Source: CAZSNT01 sp964607765
Lineage (GTDB): Bacteria > Verrucomicrobiota > Lentisphaeria > Oligosphaerales > JABHEG01
Length of the DNA: 50,183 nt
Assembly: GCA_964607765.1 (NCBI GenBank)
Contig: CAZSNT010000061.1
Span: 1 to 50,183 of the forward strand
Direction of reading: 5' to 3'
Shown: positions 15,658-25,900 of the stretch, piece by piece
Position numbering within the stretch: position 1 is the first letter of the stretch
How the letters are laid out: every line of letters begins with the position of its first letter
The notes under the pieces: generated by a model
What the model was told of the DNA's origin: nothing
What the model saw: only the letters and a program-made list of their open reading frames with translations
The model's database searches: none
Position numbers and translations under genes: made by a program

Positions 15658-17148
15658 TCACGATTCAGGATTCATAGCTTCATCAGGCTCCTCTCCGAAC
15701 ACAAGCGCCTCGAAAACCGATAGCTGTGCGCCTCGGCGCCAATCGTCCGGTCGGAGACCGGCCTTCAAACACAAGTGCTGCAGCGTTGTCTGACGATCCC
15801 AGCCCTGTTCAGGCGCCACCTGCGGCAGGAACACGGCACGGTGCCTGCCCTTCTCCAAGACGATGCCGTGCCGGCCAACCACAAACTCCTCTGCCGTGCC
15901 GATCGGAATGCTCGGGGTCAGTACGGATATCTCGATCGCTATTGCCCCCAACTCCCTAGCGGTCAGACGATTGAAGCGATGGTCACGGAACGCCGCATTT
16001 CGCGCGTTACGAACAACGTTCTCGAAAAGGGGCTCAGTGGCGGTCAGGTGTCCGATACACCCCCTCAGACGTTCCCCAATGTGCAGCGTGACAAAACAAG
16101 CACCGTACTCCCGCAGCGTAGCGGACAGGTCGGCAGGGCAGGGCAGAGCAAACTCCTCAGCCGATAGCGACGCAACGATCGCGGACCGCGCCAGCGACAG
16201 AAGTGTCTCGCGCTCCGCCGGACTCAGCGAGTAGTCCCCGGCTCCGCTGCACTCCGCATCGCCATCGGCACAGACGTCCAAGTCTGTCACAAGCAGCGAT
16301 GCATAGCTTACGCTGTGCGAGAAATCCTGCGTCAACTGCCCCGACGTCGTGTATTCCAGCAGCTCGCAGTGCAGATCGCCTCCAACGCACTCAAGCATCC
16401 CCAGCAGTACCGCAATCGGCAGCGCGCCGCAGATAGTGGCGCCCGTGCTGTCCACATATTCCAGGAGCCCGGCCGCGTCCATCTTGACGATCAGGTCGAT
16501 GGCGCCCTCGTCGAGTTCGCGAAGACGCGTCGGGACGTCCCGCTCGAACGGCACGTAGCCGAAACTGCGCCCGAAGTGCGTGAAATCCGAGCTCACCACC
16601 CACAGAGTGTCCTCACGCCACAGCTGAGAGGCCAATACAGGCGCTACCGCGCAAACGTCGGCATAATGCATGCCCTGGCACAGCAGCGGCACAACACGGA
16701 CCGAAGGGAGAACAGTCTTGATGAAGGGCAGCTGCAGTTCCAGCGCATTCTCACCCGGAAACGCCGAAGAATGCTCGACAATCAGGCTGTGGCTGCCCGT
16801 CAGTGCCGCCAGCGCCGACGCATCAGTCTCAATGTCGCCTAGCGGCGTGGCGTGCCCGGAGAACAGCCCGAAGGCAACGCCGCGGAACAACGAGCGGTGC
16901 GATGGCGCAAGAACAACAATCCGCTCAATCCCGGTGGTGTCGCGCACTGCAGCGTATGCCCGGCCGGCGCAGGGACCGGAGAACCGGAGTCCCGCATGCG
17001 GCACGATCAGAGCGCGGGGCCGACCACGCTTCGGCTCAGCCGACGTCTCAGAAACGTAGCCCTCCAACTCCACGCGCAATCGACCAGGCGAGGCAGCATA
17101 CCAAGCCCCGGCCAACTCGGCTGGGCAGATTCCGGCAGTCAGTTCCAT
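15658..17148 (-). CDS. Memo-like / AMMECR1 fusion (AmmeMemoRadiSam B+A)
   Basis: One 496-residue protein joining two domains usually called AmmeMemoRadiSam system proteins B and A. Residues 1-290 are Memo-like (related to LigB-type dioxygenases), with PHAG (His51), APSH (His84), SSDFTHFG (His191) and ATICGALP (Cys240), matching the positions of human MEMO1 metal-site residues. Residues 310-485 are AMMECR1, with the signature LRGCIGH at 361-367 and AFRDHRFN. The start at 17148 is chosen because GGAGGGGTGAC lies just before this ATG; an in-frame GTG at 17196 would add 16 residues. The radical SAM partner is not in the window. The biochemical role of the set is unknown. Confidence 0.93.
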   Translation of the reverse strand: MELTAGICPAELAGAWYAASPGRLRVELEGYVSETSAEPKRGRPRALIVPHAGLRFSGPCAGRAYAAVRDTTGIERIVVLAPSHRSLFRGVAFGLFSGHATPLGDIETDASALAALTGSHSLIVEHSSAFPGENALELQLPFIKTVLPSVRVVPLLCQGMHYADVCAVAPVLASQLWREDTLWVVSSDFTHFGRSFGYVPFERDVPTRLRELDEGAIDLIVKMDAAGLLEYVDSTGATICGALPIAVLLGMLECVGGDLHCELLEYTTSGQLTQDFSHSVSYASLLVTDLDVCADGDAECSGAGDYSLSPAERETLLSLARSAIVASLSAEEFALPCPADLSATLREYGACFVTLHIGERLRGCIGHLTATEPLFENVVRNARNAAFRDHRFNRLTARELGAIAIEISVLTPSIPIGTAEEFVVGRHGIVLEKGRHRAVFLPQVAPEQGWDRQTTLQHLCLKAGLRPDDWRRGAQLSVFEALVFGEEPDEAMNPES

Positions 17149-17182
17149 GTCACCCCTCCCGTGCACTCCGCGCCTCAGAAAC

Positions 17183-17210
17183 TTGTATTCCGCCACAACT
17201 GCGCTATCTT
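17183..17210 (+). promoter_or_regulatory. Possible tRNA-Glu promoter
   Basis: TTGTAT (17183-17188), a 16-nt spacer and TATCTT (17205-17210) lie 13 nt before the mature tRNA start. Both boxes match 4 of 6 consensus bases. Position is ideal, sequence moderate. Confidence 0.4.
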
Positions 17211-17223
17211 ATGGTCTGTTTGC

Positions 17224-17299
17224 GTCCCCATCGTCTAGAGGCCTAGGACACCGGGTTCTCATCCCGGCAACAGGGGTTCGAATCCCCTTGGGGATGCCA
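17224..17299 (+). tRNA. tRNA-Glu (anticodon CUC)
   Basis: 76 nt including an encoded CCA. The acceptor stem GTCCCCA pairs with TGGGGAT (one G-U pair). D arm gTCTAGAGGCCTAGGAc, anticodon stem CCGGG/CCCGG around loop TTCTCAT (CTC at positions 34-36), T arm GGGGTTCGAATCCCC. The pattern is close to E. coli tRNA-Glu apart from the anticodon stem and the CUC instead of UUC anticodon. A T-rich stretch follows it (CCTTTTTCCCC) but no terminator stem. Confidence 0.95.
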
Positions 17300-17746
17300 T
17301 TCCTTTTTCCCCGTACATGCTCCTGATTCCACCCCCCGGTCCGGTTCGATACCCACGCTTCCTTCTGTGGTCCTGCGGGGCGCCCAGACATGGCGCTACC
17401 ACGAGTGCAGGCGGATTCCTGACCGTCCACCTGTCGCGCGCTCCCGTTCCGCACGCTCTGCCAGTCCCGCATTCAAGGATCCGTCGCAGTCGGCACCTGC
17501 AAAAGTCATAAGTAGGCCACTTCAGGCAGGGCTTAGGGATTTTGTGCATAACTCCGAGCACCTCTCAGTCGCAACGTCAAGCTCTGAAAGTACACTTTTT
17601 TGATATTCTATAAGATGTTTGTTACAAAGAATATACGATTCGCATTCGTGGGAATCAACAGAACGGCAGGGGCTGTTAATAAGTTGTGGACAGAGTGCCA
17701 ACAACTCAATGTTCCCGGAAGTGCAAACCGAACGGTCAGCTTTTTG
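17300..17746. other. Gene-free interval with AT-rich core and DnaA-box-like words
   Basis: No coding region can be supported. The first 200 nt are GC-rich; 17580-17700 is distinctly AT-rich for this genome (TTTTTTGATATTCTATAAGA, then ttgttacaaagaatatac). TGTGCATAA at 17543-17551 matches the reverse DnaA-box consensus TGTGNATAA fully, and TGTGGACAG at 17685-17693 matches 7 of 9, directly after GTTAATAAGT. This recalls origin-type sequence but two boxes are too few to call an origin. It may simply be a promoter or a spacer between tRNA-Glu and the end of holB. Confidence 0.35.
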
Positions 17747-18790
17747 TCAGGCAACGGCAGACTTTTCTGTCACAGCGAGACAGAAGGCGTCCAGGGCCAG
17801 GCGCTCGTTCACGTTCGAGCTCAGGCAGCGTTGAAGCTCGGCCGCGGCCGCAATATCCGCGCACGCAGCCGACCATTCGGGGCGACGCTGACCGGCGTCC
17901 TCGCCACCCGCCGCTTCGTACAGCTCCGGTTGCGGCAGAGCATCGGGCGATGCACCGGCAGCCAGCAGTTGAAGTTGCAGGAACCACGTCTGAATCCCGT
18001 CCAGTACCTCTTGACGCAGCCGCACGTACTCGGCCTGCACGCGGGCCTCACGCTCGGCCGTAAGTCGCTTGCGTAACGTGGGGTTGTCTTCCATCGCCGC
18101 TTCCCAGCGATCTTCCGCTTCGTGCCCCGTGCGCTCGTCGGCTTCGGAACGGAGACTGGCAAACACCGCCGCGAGCCGCGTCGCTACCGAAAGCCCCACG
18201 GCCGCCCCTGCACCCCGGCGGAGCCGGTCCAGCAGAGGGAACACGCCCGCCTCGATCGTCAGGTCATAGGACCGGCGGTTCCGGAGCAATGAGATCAGCT
18301 GGCAGCGCGACCGGATTGTCGGCAGCAGCCGCCGCGGCTGGGTCGTCGTCAGAATCAGGAGCGTGCCGGCTGGCGGCTCCTCCAGCGTCTTGAGGAAGGC
18401 ATTCTGGGCCTCTTCACCCATGCACTCCGCATCGCACAGCAGGCCGATCTTCAGCCGCCCGCGCCCACTCACCAAACCCAGCTGATGCTCCATGCCGCGT
18501 ACGTCGTCTACAAGTATCCGGCGCGACTTCGATTGCGGCCGGAGCTCATGCAGGTCGGCGTACGAGCCCCGTGCCAGCTGCGTGCAGGGCGAGCAAGTGC
18601 CGCAGGCGTCGCCGCTGTCGAGTGGGTTCAGGCAGGCACACACACGCGCCCAACCCAGCCCAAAAGACTCAAGCACGCCCGCATCGTCGCCGCTGAGCAG
18701 ATACGCATGACCGGCCCGTCCGCCCGCCCGGGCACTCAGAAGCCGATCACACACCGCCGGGAACTCCGCACTATGCTCAGATAACGACAC
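17747..18790 (-). CDS. holB: DNA polymerase III delta' subunit
   Basis: Clamp-loader delta' subunit, about 347 residues from GTG 18790. Diagnostic parts: GHAYLLSGDD in place of a working P-loop (delta' lacks ATPase Walker A), a four-Cys zinc module (ACLN...CGTCSPCTQL), DAECMGEEAQNAFLKTLEEP, and the sensor TIRSRCQL with the SRC motif. This excludes DnaX, which would keep GxxGxGKT. GTG 18790 is preferred because GGAGG lies 9 nt upstream; the longer ORF starts at GTG 18814 with no ribosome site. Either start overlaps the 3' end of tmk, a common pairing that suggests coupling. The C-terminal half is poorly conserved, as usual. Confidence 0.9.
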   Translation of the reverse strand: MSLSEHSAEFPAVCDRLLSARAGGRAGHAYLLSGDDAGVLESFGLGWARVCACLNPLDSGDACGTCSPCTQLARGSYADLHELRPQSKSRRILVDDVRGMEHQLGLVSGRGRLKIGLLCDAECMGEEAQNAFLKTLEEPPAGTLLILTTTQPRRLLPTIRSRCQLISLLRNRRSYDLTIEAGVFPLLDRLRRGAGAAVGLSVATRLAAVFASLRSEADERTGHEAEDRWEAAMEDNPTLRKRLTAEREARVQAEYVRLRQEVLDGIQTWFLQLQLLAAGASPDALPQPELYEAAGGEDAGQRRPEWSAACADIAAAAELQRCLSSNVNERLALDAFCLAVTEKSAVA

Positions 18791-19424
18791 GATCCACAAC
18801 CTCCATGATCGCACGGTGAACGGCCTCCGGGGACCCGGCCCCGTTCACCGCTACAATGCGCTCGCGATGCGCTGCGGCCAGATCAAGGAAGCCCTGGCGC
18901 ACAGTCGCATGGAACACGCCGCCTTCAGACTCAAACCGGTCAGCGCCCTTTCCGGCCTCTGCCTCGCCCGTGCGGGCCCGACACCGGCTCGCACTCGAGG
19001 CAACATCCAAGTCAATGAGAAGAGTCAAGTCTGGCCAGCACCCCCCCACGCAGAACTCGTGCAAGGCCGTAACGAACTGCATGTCAAGACCGCGTGCAGC
19101 CCCTTGGTACACGGTCGTCGAGTCCGCGAAGCGGTCGCTGATAACTACGTGACCTGCTTCCAGATGCGGACGGACCACGTCCCGAACCAACTGAGCGCGA
19201 CTCGCGCCCAGCATCAGCAGCTCGGCTTCCGGACACACCGACTCAGGCATGCCAAAGTGTTTGATCAGGGCACGCAACTCCTCGCCGAGCGGCGTGCCGC
19301 CAGGCTCCCGGGTCACAACCACCTCATGCCCACGGCTGCGCAGCGCCTCGGCGAGCAATGGCAACTGCGTCGACTTCCCCACAGCTTCCGGCCCCTCCAG
19401 CGAAATGAACCACCCGCGCGCCAT
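18777..19424 (-). CDS. tmk: Thymidylate kinase
   Basis: Phosphorylates dTMP to dTDP. From ATG 19424 the protein is 215 residues, the family norm. P-loop LEGPEAVGKSTQ, the DR-type substrate motif TREPGGTPLGEELR, and SDRFADSTTVYQG are all present. The frame stays open to 19721, but the upstream part is GC-rich, encodes an Ala-Arg run from a hexamer repeat, and has no family similarity. ATG 19424 follows GGAGACAGGA; ATG 19445 would add only seven residues and has no ribosome site. The end overlaps holB. Confidence 0.94.
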   Translation of the reverse strand: MARGWFISLEGPEAVGKSTQLPLLAEALRSRGHEVVVTREPGGTPLGEELRALIKHFGMPESVCPEAELLMLGASRAQLVRDVVRPHLEAGHVVISDRFADSTTVYQGAARGLDMQFVTALHEFCVGGCWPDLTLLIDLDVASSASRCRARTGEAEAGKGADRFESEGGVFHATVRQGFLDLAAAHRERIVAVNGAGSPEAVHRAIMEVVDRVVI

Positions 19425-19465
19425 TCCTGTCTCCACGTCCACCATCAGCTCGCAGTTCCCAAACT

Positions 19466-19507
19466 CCCGTGCCCGTGCCCGTGCCCGTGCCCGTGCCTGT
19501 GCTCGTG
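19466..19507. repeat. (CCCGTG)7 hexanucleotide tandem repeat
   Basis: Seven units of six bases, five perfect CCCGTG and two variants (CCTGTG, CTCGTG), about 40 nt upstream of the tmk start codon. Hexamer steps would keep any overlapping frame. Likely a slippage-prone microsatellite; whether it affects tmk is unknown. Confidence 0.8.
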
Positions 19508-20154
19508 CCCCAAATATATCCGACTCAGTGCCCCTGTCGAGGCTCGGCTTGGCTGCCGCGCGACTGTCGCCGCGAGGCGGATGAAGGTGGCCTCCACAGA
19601 AACTCCCCTCGGCTATGCCCCCTCCATCACGCCGTAACTTGCTCGGTACCAAGAGCCCACGGGACCAGTGCGCCGCCTCTCGCGCGCGCTCAGAAGAAAA
19701 AAAAGGCCTCGCTAGCCTCAACTGCCCTTGAAAACAGGTCGACCACTACTGTATTGTACGACACTTGGGCGATCGACTAATGCGAATTTTCAATCCTTTT
19801 TCATTGTTCTGTAGACGAAGTACACTGATTCGTGTGAGGGGACGTACTGTCTTTTGCCCATAAGTCCGCGCTCGCCTTCTCCCGATTGCGCGCCGCCCGC
19901 GCGCGTGGAGGCGATGCGCGCGATGCGTGTTGTGAGCGCGTACAACGCCAATGCTAGCAGCAGAAGGTCTGAGTCGGTGTAACAGCCGTGCTGGATGAAT
20001 AGTCGGGGTGTCAGCAGCGCCGAGCTGCTCGTCTTGCCCATGGGGTTCGGGATCTAATGAGTCAAAAGGATGCTCGTCGGCATACCCGCAGGCGCGGGTG
20101 CGCGTAAGGACGGGCTCAGCGTTTTCCCCGATACACGGGGGAGAAGGAGGAAAT
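19508..20154. other. Intergenic region between tmk and tpsB
   Basis: About 650 nt without a gene I can support; tmk and tpsB point away from each other, so it should contain both promoters. A minus-strand open frame at 19790-20041 (83 codons) has no ribosome site and no recognisable motif. 19695-19720 holds A8 beside GGCCTCGCTAGCC, which on the minus strand reads as a weak stem plus T8. The plus strand near 19750-19825 is AT-rich and may carry the tpsB promoter, but no box pair is convincing. Several GC-rich stems precede tpsB (e.g. 20088-20102), so the tpsB leader may be structured. Confidence 0.4.
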
Positions 20155-22832
20155 ATGGCAGCGCACATCACGACCGCTCTGAAAGGCCATTCGCTTGCTC
20201 GGTTGCTCCGGCCGCTTTTGCTTTCCTGCCTGTCTGTGGCTGTCATTTCCGCGCACTCCGCGTTGGGGGACGAACGGGTTGCCAAGAAGAACCTGAAAAC
20301 AGCACGTGAGGAGGTGGATCGCGCTGAGGGCGAACTGCGGCGGACGACCAAGAGGCTCAAAAAGGCGGAGTCCGCGCTGGAGAAGGCCCAGACCCGTGAA
20401 CGAGAACAACAGGCCGAGGTGGCGGAAATTGAAGAGGAATTCCGTAAAGCCACGGCGGACAAGAAGCTGAAAGCCGGACGTTCGCTCCAGAATGCGCGGG
20501 AGGACTTGGTCGAAGACGCTGCCGACCGCGGCAAGGCCGAACAGGATTTCCGACGCCTGCAGGCGCAGGCCGAGCAACTCGCAACTCAGCTCGCGGCTAG
20601 CAAGCAGCGCGCGGGACTTGCGGAGCAGGAATACGAAGCTGCCAAGAAACACGCCGCCGCAATCAAGGCAGCGCAGGAGGGTGTCGTCGTCCAGGCACCC
20701 AAGCCAGTCAAAACACCGACCGTCAAGCCCGTGCCCGCGCCGCTGGAGGTCGTCATACCCGCACCCAAGCCGGTCAAGACCCCTACTGTCAAGCCTGTGC
20801 CCGCGCCGCCGNNNNNNNNNNNNNNNNNNNNNNNNNNNNNNNNNNNNNNNNNNNNNNNNNNNNNNNNNNNNNNNNNNNNNNNNNNNNNNNNNNNNNNNNN
20901 NNNNNNNNNNNACCCGCACCCAAGCCGGTCAAGACCCCTACTGTCAAGCCTGTGCCCGCGCCGCCGGAGGTTGTCATACCCGCACCCAAGCCAGTCAAGA
21001 CCCCGCCCAAAGTCATCGCGGCATCCCAAGAGCCGGCTCCCAAACCCGTGAAGACGAAGAAGACCGTGCAGCGGGCCGCAGCAGCGCGCAAGCCGGCCAA
21101 GGTACCCGTGCCCGTGCCGCGGCACCTCGCCCCGGCCAAAGAGACCGTCGAGATCATGCCCTGGACCACGGCAACACCCGAAGAGACGCCCGTGCTGCCC
21201 GGCGACATCACAATCACAGCACCGCCCGCGAAGAAGGCCGACATCGCCGACACTCCCAAGAGACTCACGTTCGATCTGCCCATGGTCAGCGGCGACAGAG
21301 AGATTGTCGAAGGACTCGAGGCCTGGCAGGACTGGGCCGAATACGTCACTTTCAATCCGGTCACGGCCGACGAGATCAACGAGTTCCACGGTGTCCTCAT
21401 CAAGGCTCTCCAGGAAGAGGGCTATGTTTTCGCCAAGGTCACCTTCCCCACACGTATCTGGGCTTACGGCATCTTCCTGGCCAAAGTCGACTGCGGCGTT
21501 CTCGGTAAGATTGCCGTTAAGGGCAACCGCTACTACAGCGCCAAGCAGATTGTCGGCGCTCTCGCCAAACAGGACACCGATCGGTTCAACTACGCCCGCA
21601 TCCACGGCGATCTGTTCGAAATCAACACCAGGCCCGACATCACCATTGACAGTAAACTCCGACCCACCGTGCAGGACGGACGCCGCGTCATCAACGCCGA
21701 CCTCCAGGTCCGCGACGACTTGCCCATCCATGGCGCCGTCGAAGCGTCCAACACCGGTACATCGCACACCAACCGCTGGCGGTTCCGCACCACCGTGCAG
21801 CACATGAACCTCACACGCAATGATGATATCCTCACCGCGGACTGGATCACCAGCCCTGATATGGGTGACGTCAACGCCTTCTCCGGTGGCTACTACCTGC
21901 CTATCGGGCAAGACTACAGCCTCAGTGTCTACGGCGGTTACTCACACTCCGACATCGAAGACGTGCTGCCGCAGTTGGACGTGCGCGGGAAAGGCCACTT
22001 CTTCGGCGCACAGGTCACCAAGACCATCAAGGACACGCCCAAGTCTCGCATGCAGCTGTCCGCCGGCTGGCTCTTCCAGCACTCGCAGACACAGCACGAA
22101 GTGCTCGCGCTCGAACTGCAGGAACGTGACCTCGATCTCAGCATGCCCATGCTGACCTTCGGCTACGCCAGTCGCGCATTCGACAAACTCGGCGGCCGCA
22201 ACTTCTTCAGCAACACCATCAAGGTTAACGCGGCAGGAGCTCTCGGCAGTTCGGAGAAACACGAGTTCAATGAAGAGGGCGCTGCCTTCTCGGACGGTGA
22301 GTTCGTCATCAACCAGTTCCAGCTGGCGCGACTCCAGCGCTTCTTCCGCGGCGACGATGCGCCCGGGAAGTGGACACTGTTCATGAAAGTCGACGGCCAG
22401 CTCGCCTCCGACACACTCGTCGCTGCTGTACGGCGCGGCGTCGGCGGAGCCAACTCGATCCGCGGCTACAAAGAACAGGAGATCAGCGGCGACGAGATCC
22501 TCTCCGGAAGCCTCGAACTGCGCACGCCGCTCATGGATAATTTCATTCCCGGTCTCAAGCAGGAAGACGATTTCCTCGAGGCCAATCCCGACGCCTGGCA
22601 GAGGCATCGGCTGCAACTCATCGCTTTCACCGATTTTGCCTACCTCAATATGAAGCATCCGTTGCCCGGCGAGCGCAAGACCGAGACATTCGCCAGCGCC
22701 GGTGTCGGGCTGCGCCTGGGGTTGACCAAGTACTCCCAGATGCGCATCGACTACGGCTACCCCTTCGAGAAGTCCACCGAGCAGACGCCCGACAGCGGAC
22801 GCGTACACATGTCACTGCAGCTGCAGTTCTAA
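20155..22832 (+). CDS. Two-partner secretion outer-membrane transporter TpsB (gap inside)
   Basis: ShlB/FhaC-type transporter for the TpsA downstream. ATG 20155 follows GGAGAAGGAGGAAAT. Residues 1-38 are a signal peptide (LLRPLLLSCLSVAVISAHSA). Residues 40-180 are a charged Lys/Glu coiled coil. A Pro/Lys repeat (PAPKPVKTPTVKP...) follows and is cut by 100 N. After the gap come more repeat, a POTRA-like region (NEFHGVLIKALQEEGYVFAK, GKIAVKGNRYYSAKQIVGAL), and a beta-barrel with the conserved loop motif as SIRGYKEQEISGDE and a final Phe (SLQLQF). Raw frames before and after the N run differ, but they join if the gap holds 11+66k nt of repeat. At least 862 residues, versus about 550-600 for FhaC. 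The coiled-coil/Pro-rich N-terminus could span the periplasm; that is inference. Confidence 0.88.
20692..21008 (+). repeat. 66-nt tandem repeat in tpsB (22-aa PAPKPVKT unit)
   Basis: Units at 20692-20757, 20758-20811 (cut by the gap), 20913-20978 and a partial one from 20979. Each encodes a Pro/Lys-rich 22-mer beginning PAPKPVKTPTVKP and ending PEVVI. The bases on both sides of the gap are identical in the overlapping part of the unit, so the assembly probably broke because the array is longer than the reads. Copy number is therefore unknown. Confidence 0.9.
20812..20911. other. Assembly gap (100 N)
   Basis: Exactly 100 N, the conventional placeholder for a gap of unknown size. It lies inside the 66-nt repeat of tpsB. 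The apparent frameshift across it is an artefact of the placeholder length. Confidence 0.98.
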
Positions 22833-22978
22833 GAATCTGATCATCTAGACTTTCAATCATATATCGAAGGCATTGCCAAGAAGAGGAAGAAACCATGAGC
22901 ACGAGCGTGACACCAAACCGGCTCGAAGGACAAAGCTCACTTATAAGCATTAACCATACCGCACGAAAGGAGAGGCGT

Positions 22979-25900
22979 ATGAGAAGGCTTAAACGCAACC
23001 CGCGGATCACGCCATTCATGAGGTTCGCAACCGTGCTGTTAAGCGCGAATTTCATGTTCTCGCCCGTGATCGGGTTCGCTGGTAATCTCCCGAGCGGGAG
23101 CCAGGTGGTGCACGGCGCCGTCGATATTTCCACCGCCGGCAACGCTATGAACATTAGTCAGGGAACGGCTCAGGCAATCGTTAACTGGGAGTCGTTCAAT
23201 ATCGGAGCCAACTACGGCGTCTACGTGAACCAGCCATCCGCTCAGGCCGCCATGCTGAGCCGTGTCATCGGTGCGGATCCATCCCGGATACTGGGCACAT
23301 TACAGGCAAACGGGATTTTCTACCTCGTCAATCCGAACGGCGTATACTTTAGTAAGGACGCGCGCGTAGACGTGGCCCAACTCATCGCCTCCACTCTCAA
23401 CATCACCAACGAGGACTTCCTCGCCGGCAAGCTCGCCTTCAGCGGCGACAGTATCGCCACCGTTGAGAACCAGGGCAAGATCACCGCAGAGATGGCCGCA
23501 CTCGTCGGCCGCAACGTCAGCAACGCCGGTGAGATCACCGCGAAACAGGTCGCACTCGCCGCTGCCAGCAACGTCGAGATCGGACGCATCGCAGGCGGCA
23601 AACTCTCCGTCGACATGTCCGGACTCATGGGCGACGCCATCAACACCGGCACCATCGATGCATCCGGCGGCGACGCCGATGTCCAAGTCCACGGCGCCCG
23701 CGTCGCACACCTCGGTACGATCGATGCCGATGCCGGCATGACCGGCGACGGCGGGACCGTCATCCTCAAGGGCACGCAGACAGCTGTCGTCGACGGCGAC
23801 ATTACCGCGCGTGGCGGGACTCTGACCGGCGACGGCGGCTTCGTCGAGACCTCCGGCCTCGAGACCTTCAAGATTGCGTCCACGCCCGACGTGTCCGCGC
23901 CGAACGGGCAGGGCGGTGAGTGGCTCATTGACCCGAACAACATCCAGATCGTCGCCGGAAACGGCAACGTCAACATCAACGCGGCAGATCCTTTCGCCTC
24001 CACGGACGATTCCGCTCAACTCGGCGTGGACCTTATCGTCACCGCACTCGGAGGCGGCAGCGTCTCGGTCTCCACAACCACATCCGGCACCAATAGCCAG
24101 GTCGGGAACATCACGCTTTCAACCGCCCTCGACTACGATGGTATCGGGGCCGGCAAGACCCTGACCATGAATGCGCACAACGACATTGACATCAGTGGCC
24201 AGATCTACGACTCCTCGGGCGCAGGCGACAGTCTCGGCGTCACACTCAATGCGGGCCTGGACGGGGCCGGCAACATTGACATCAACTCCGCCATCGACTC
24301 TGCCGGTGCTAATGTCACTCTCACTGCAACCGGCGGCAATGTGGATATCAACGCAGCGATCACCAACGCCGCGCTGGTCGACATTAACGCGGGCAACACG
24401 CTCACGTTGTTCGTGGACATCCTCGGCACGGATTCCGTCATCACTGCTAACCAGGTCGACATCGACACGGGCATCATCGTCTCCGTGGACAACAAGGACA
24501 AGATCCTCACCGAGGGCGGGAACATCAACGTGGACACGACCACGGGCCCAATCAGCCTGCCCAACCTGGACACAACCGGGGCCGGCGGCGCGCAGAACAA
24601 CGGCAGTGTGACCGTCAACGCCCAGACGAACGCCACCATGGACGGCACCATCACGACCGGCACGAACGGCTCGGTGACTGTCACCGCCATCGATGACGTG
24701 TCGATCAATACGATTACTAGCGGCGACGCAATCACCATCACAGCGAACTCCGGCGGCGGCGATGACAATGGGGCCATCACGTTCGGCGGCGCGGCCGCGC
24801 CCTTGCAGGCAACCGGAGACGTGACGCTCACCTCTGTTGAGTCCATGTCGATTGGCAGCGTGATGGACTCCAACGGCGGCAACGTCGTCATCACATCACA
24901 AAAGGGCGAGGCGTTCCTCGCTGATATCACCACGGACGGTGGCAACATCACCGTTCGCGCCGGGACCACCGGCGCGCTCGTCGCTCAGCCCGGCATCCAG
25001 ATTCAGGGCGCCTTGACAACAGCTAACGCTAACAACACCGTCGGCGGCAGCATCCTCATGGAAGCCAGAGGCACGATCCAGCAGGACTCCGACAACGTCG
25101 TCACGGACGGTGGGGCCTTCACGGCCAAGGCGGATTTCCTGAGCTCGGACGGAACCGGAACATTCAACACCGCCGACGTCTACGTGCTCGGCAACGAGAT
25201 TGACACCACCGAGACCACCGACGGCAACGTGGCCGGCAACATCACCATCACGGGATCCGGACTGTTGCAGATAGGCGGCCAGGTCGATGTGGCCGGTGCC
25301 GTCACCAGCGGCAAGGTCTTCATCGCTGCGGCTCGAACTGCCCAGGAGCTCGAGTTCGGGCTGTCCAACGACGGTGACTTCAGGGTGCAGACTGGCGACA
25401 TCGCCAACGTCAGCGGCGCCGATGACATCTACATCGGCTCTTTCGCGGTAGCCGATGGCGCCCAGTTCACCAACGCGCACACCGGTGACGTTCAAGTCGG
25501 CTCAGGCGACCTGAGCAGCGTCAATGTCTACATCACCGGCGATGGGGACATCACCGATGACGGCACAGCCAACAACGGTATCGCCGCCAGGACGATCCAG
25601 CTCAAAGGGCAGGGCGCCACATCCAACATCGGTACATTCGCCGCCCCCGTTGGCGTCGATGTCTCCGGCAGCGGCGCACCCGCAGGCACCACGCTGCTGA
25701 CCTTGGACACAGTTGGGGCAACCGGCGGCGCGGCCACGGACGGCCAGGCACACGTGATCGAGAGCACTGCCTGGCATGCTGGCGACCTCGACCTCGACGA
25801 CGTCGACATTGACACACTGAACACATCGCAGAGACTGGTCAGCCTCCACGTGGCCAACAATGTCGTGGGCGCTGTCGAACAGATCGTCACCGGCAATGCC

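Noticed and set aside
17209..17472. Minus-strand ORF covering the tRNA
   Set aside because: It reads tRNA-Glu in antisense (ASPRGFEPLLPG is a well-known false peptide from tRNA genes) and has no other support.
19425..19721. 99-codon extension of tmk
   Set aside because: It includes an Ala-Arg run from the hexamer repeat; the P-loop begins just after ATG 19424, which has its own ribosome site.
19790..20041. 83-codon minus-strand ORF between tmk and tpsB
   Set aside because: No ribosome site, no recognised motif, unusual composition for a gene here; cannot be supported.
20812..20952. tpsB as a frameshifted pseudogene
   Set aside because: The frame change comes only from the 100-N placeholder; repeat phase on both sides predicts an intact frame.
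20692..21008. CRISPR array in the 66-nt repeat
   Set aside because: Repeats are contiguous, coding and in frame, with no spacers.
20116..21911. Minus-strand ORFs across the N gap
   Set aside because: Shadows of tpsB; they pass through unknown bases.
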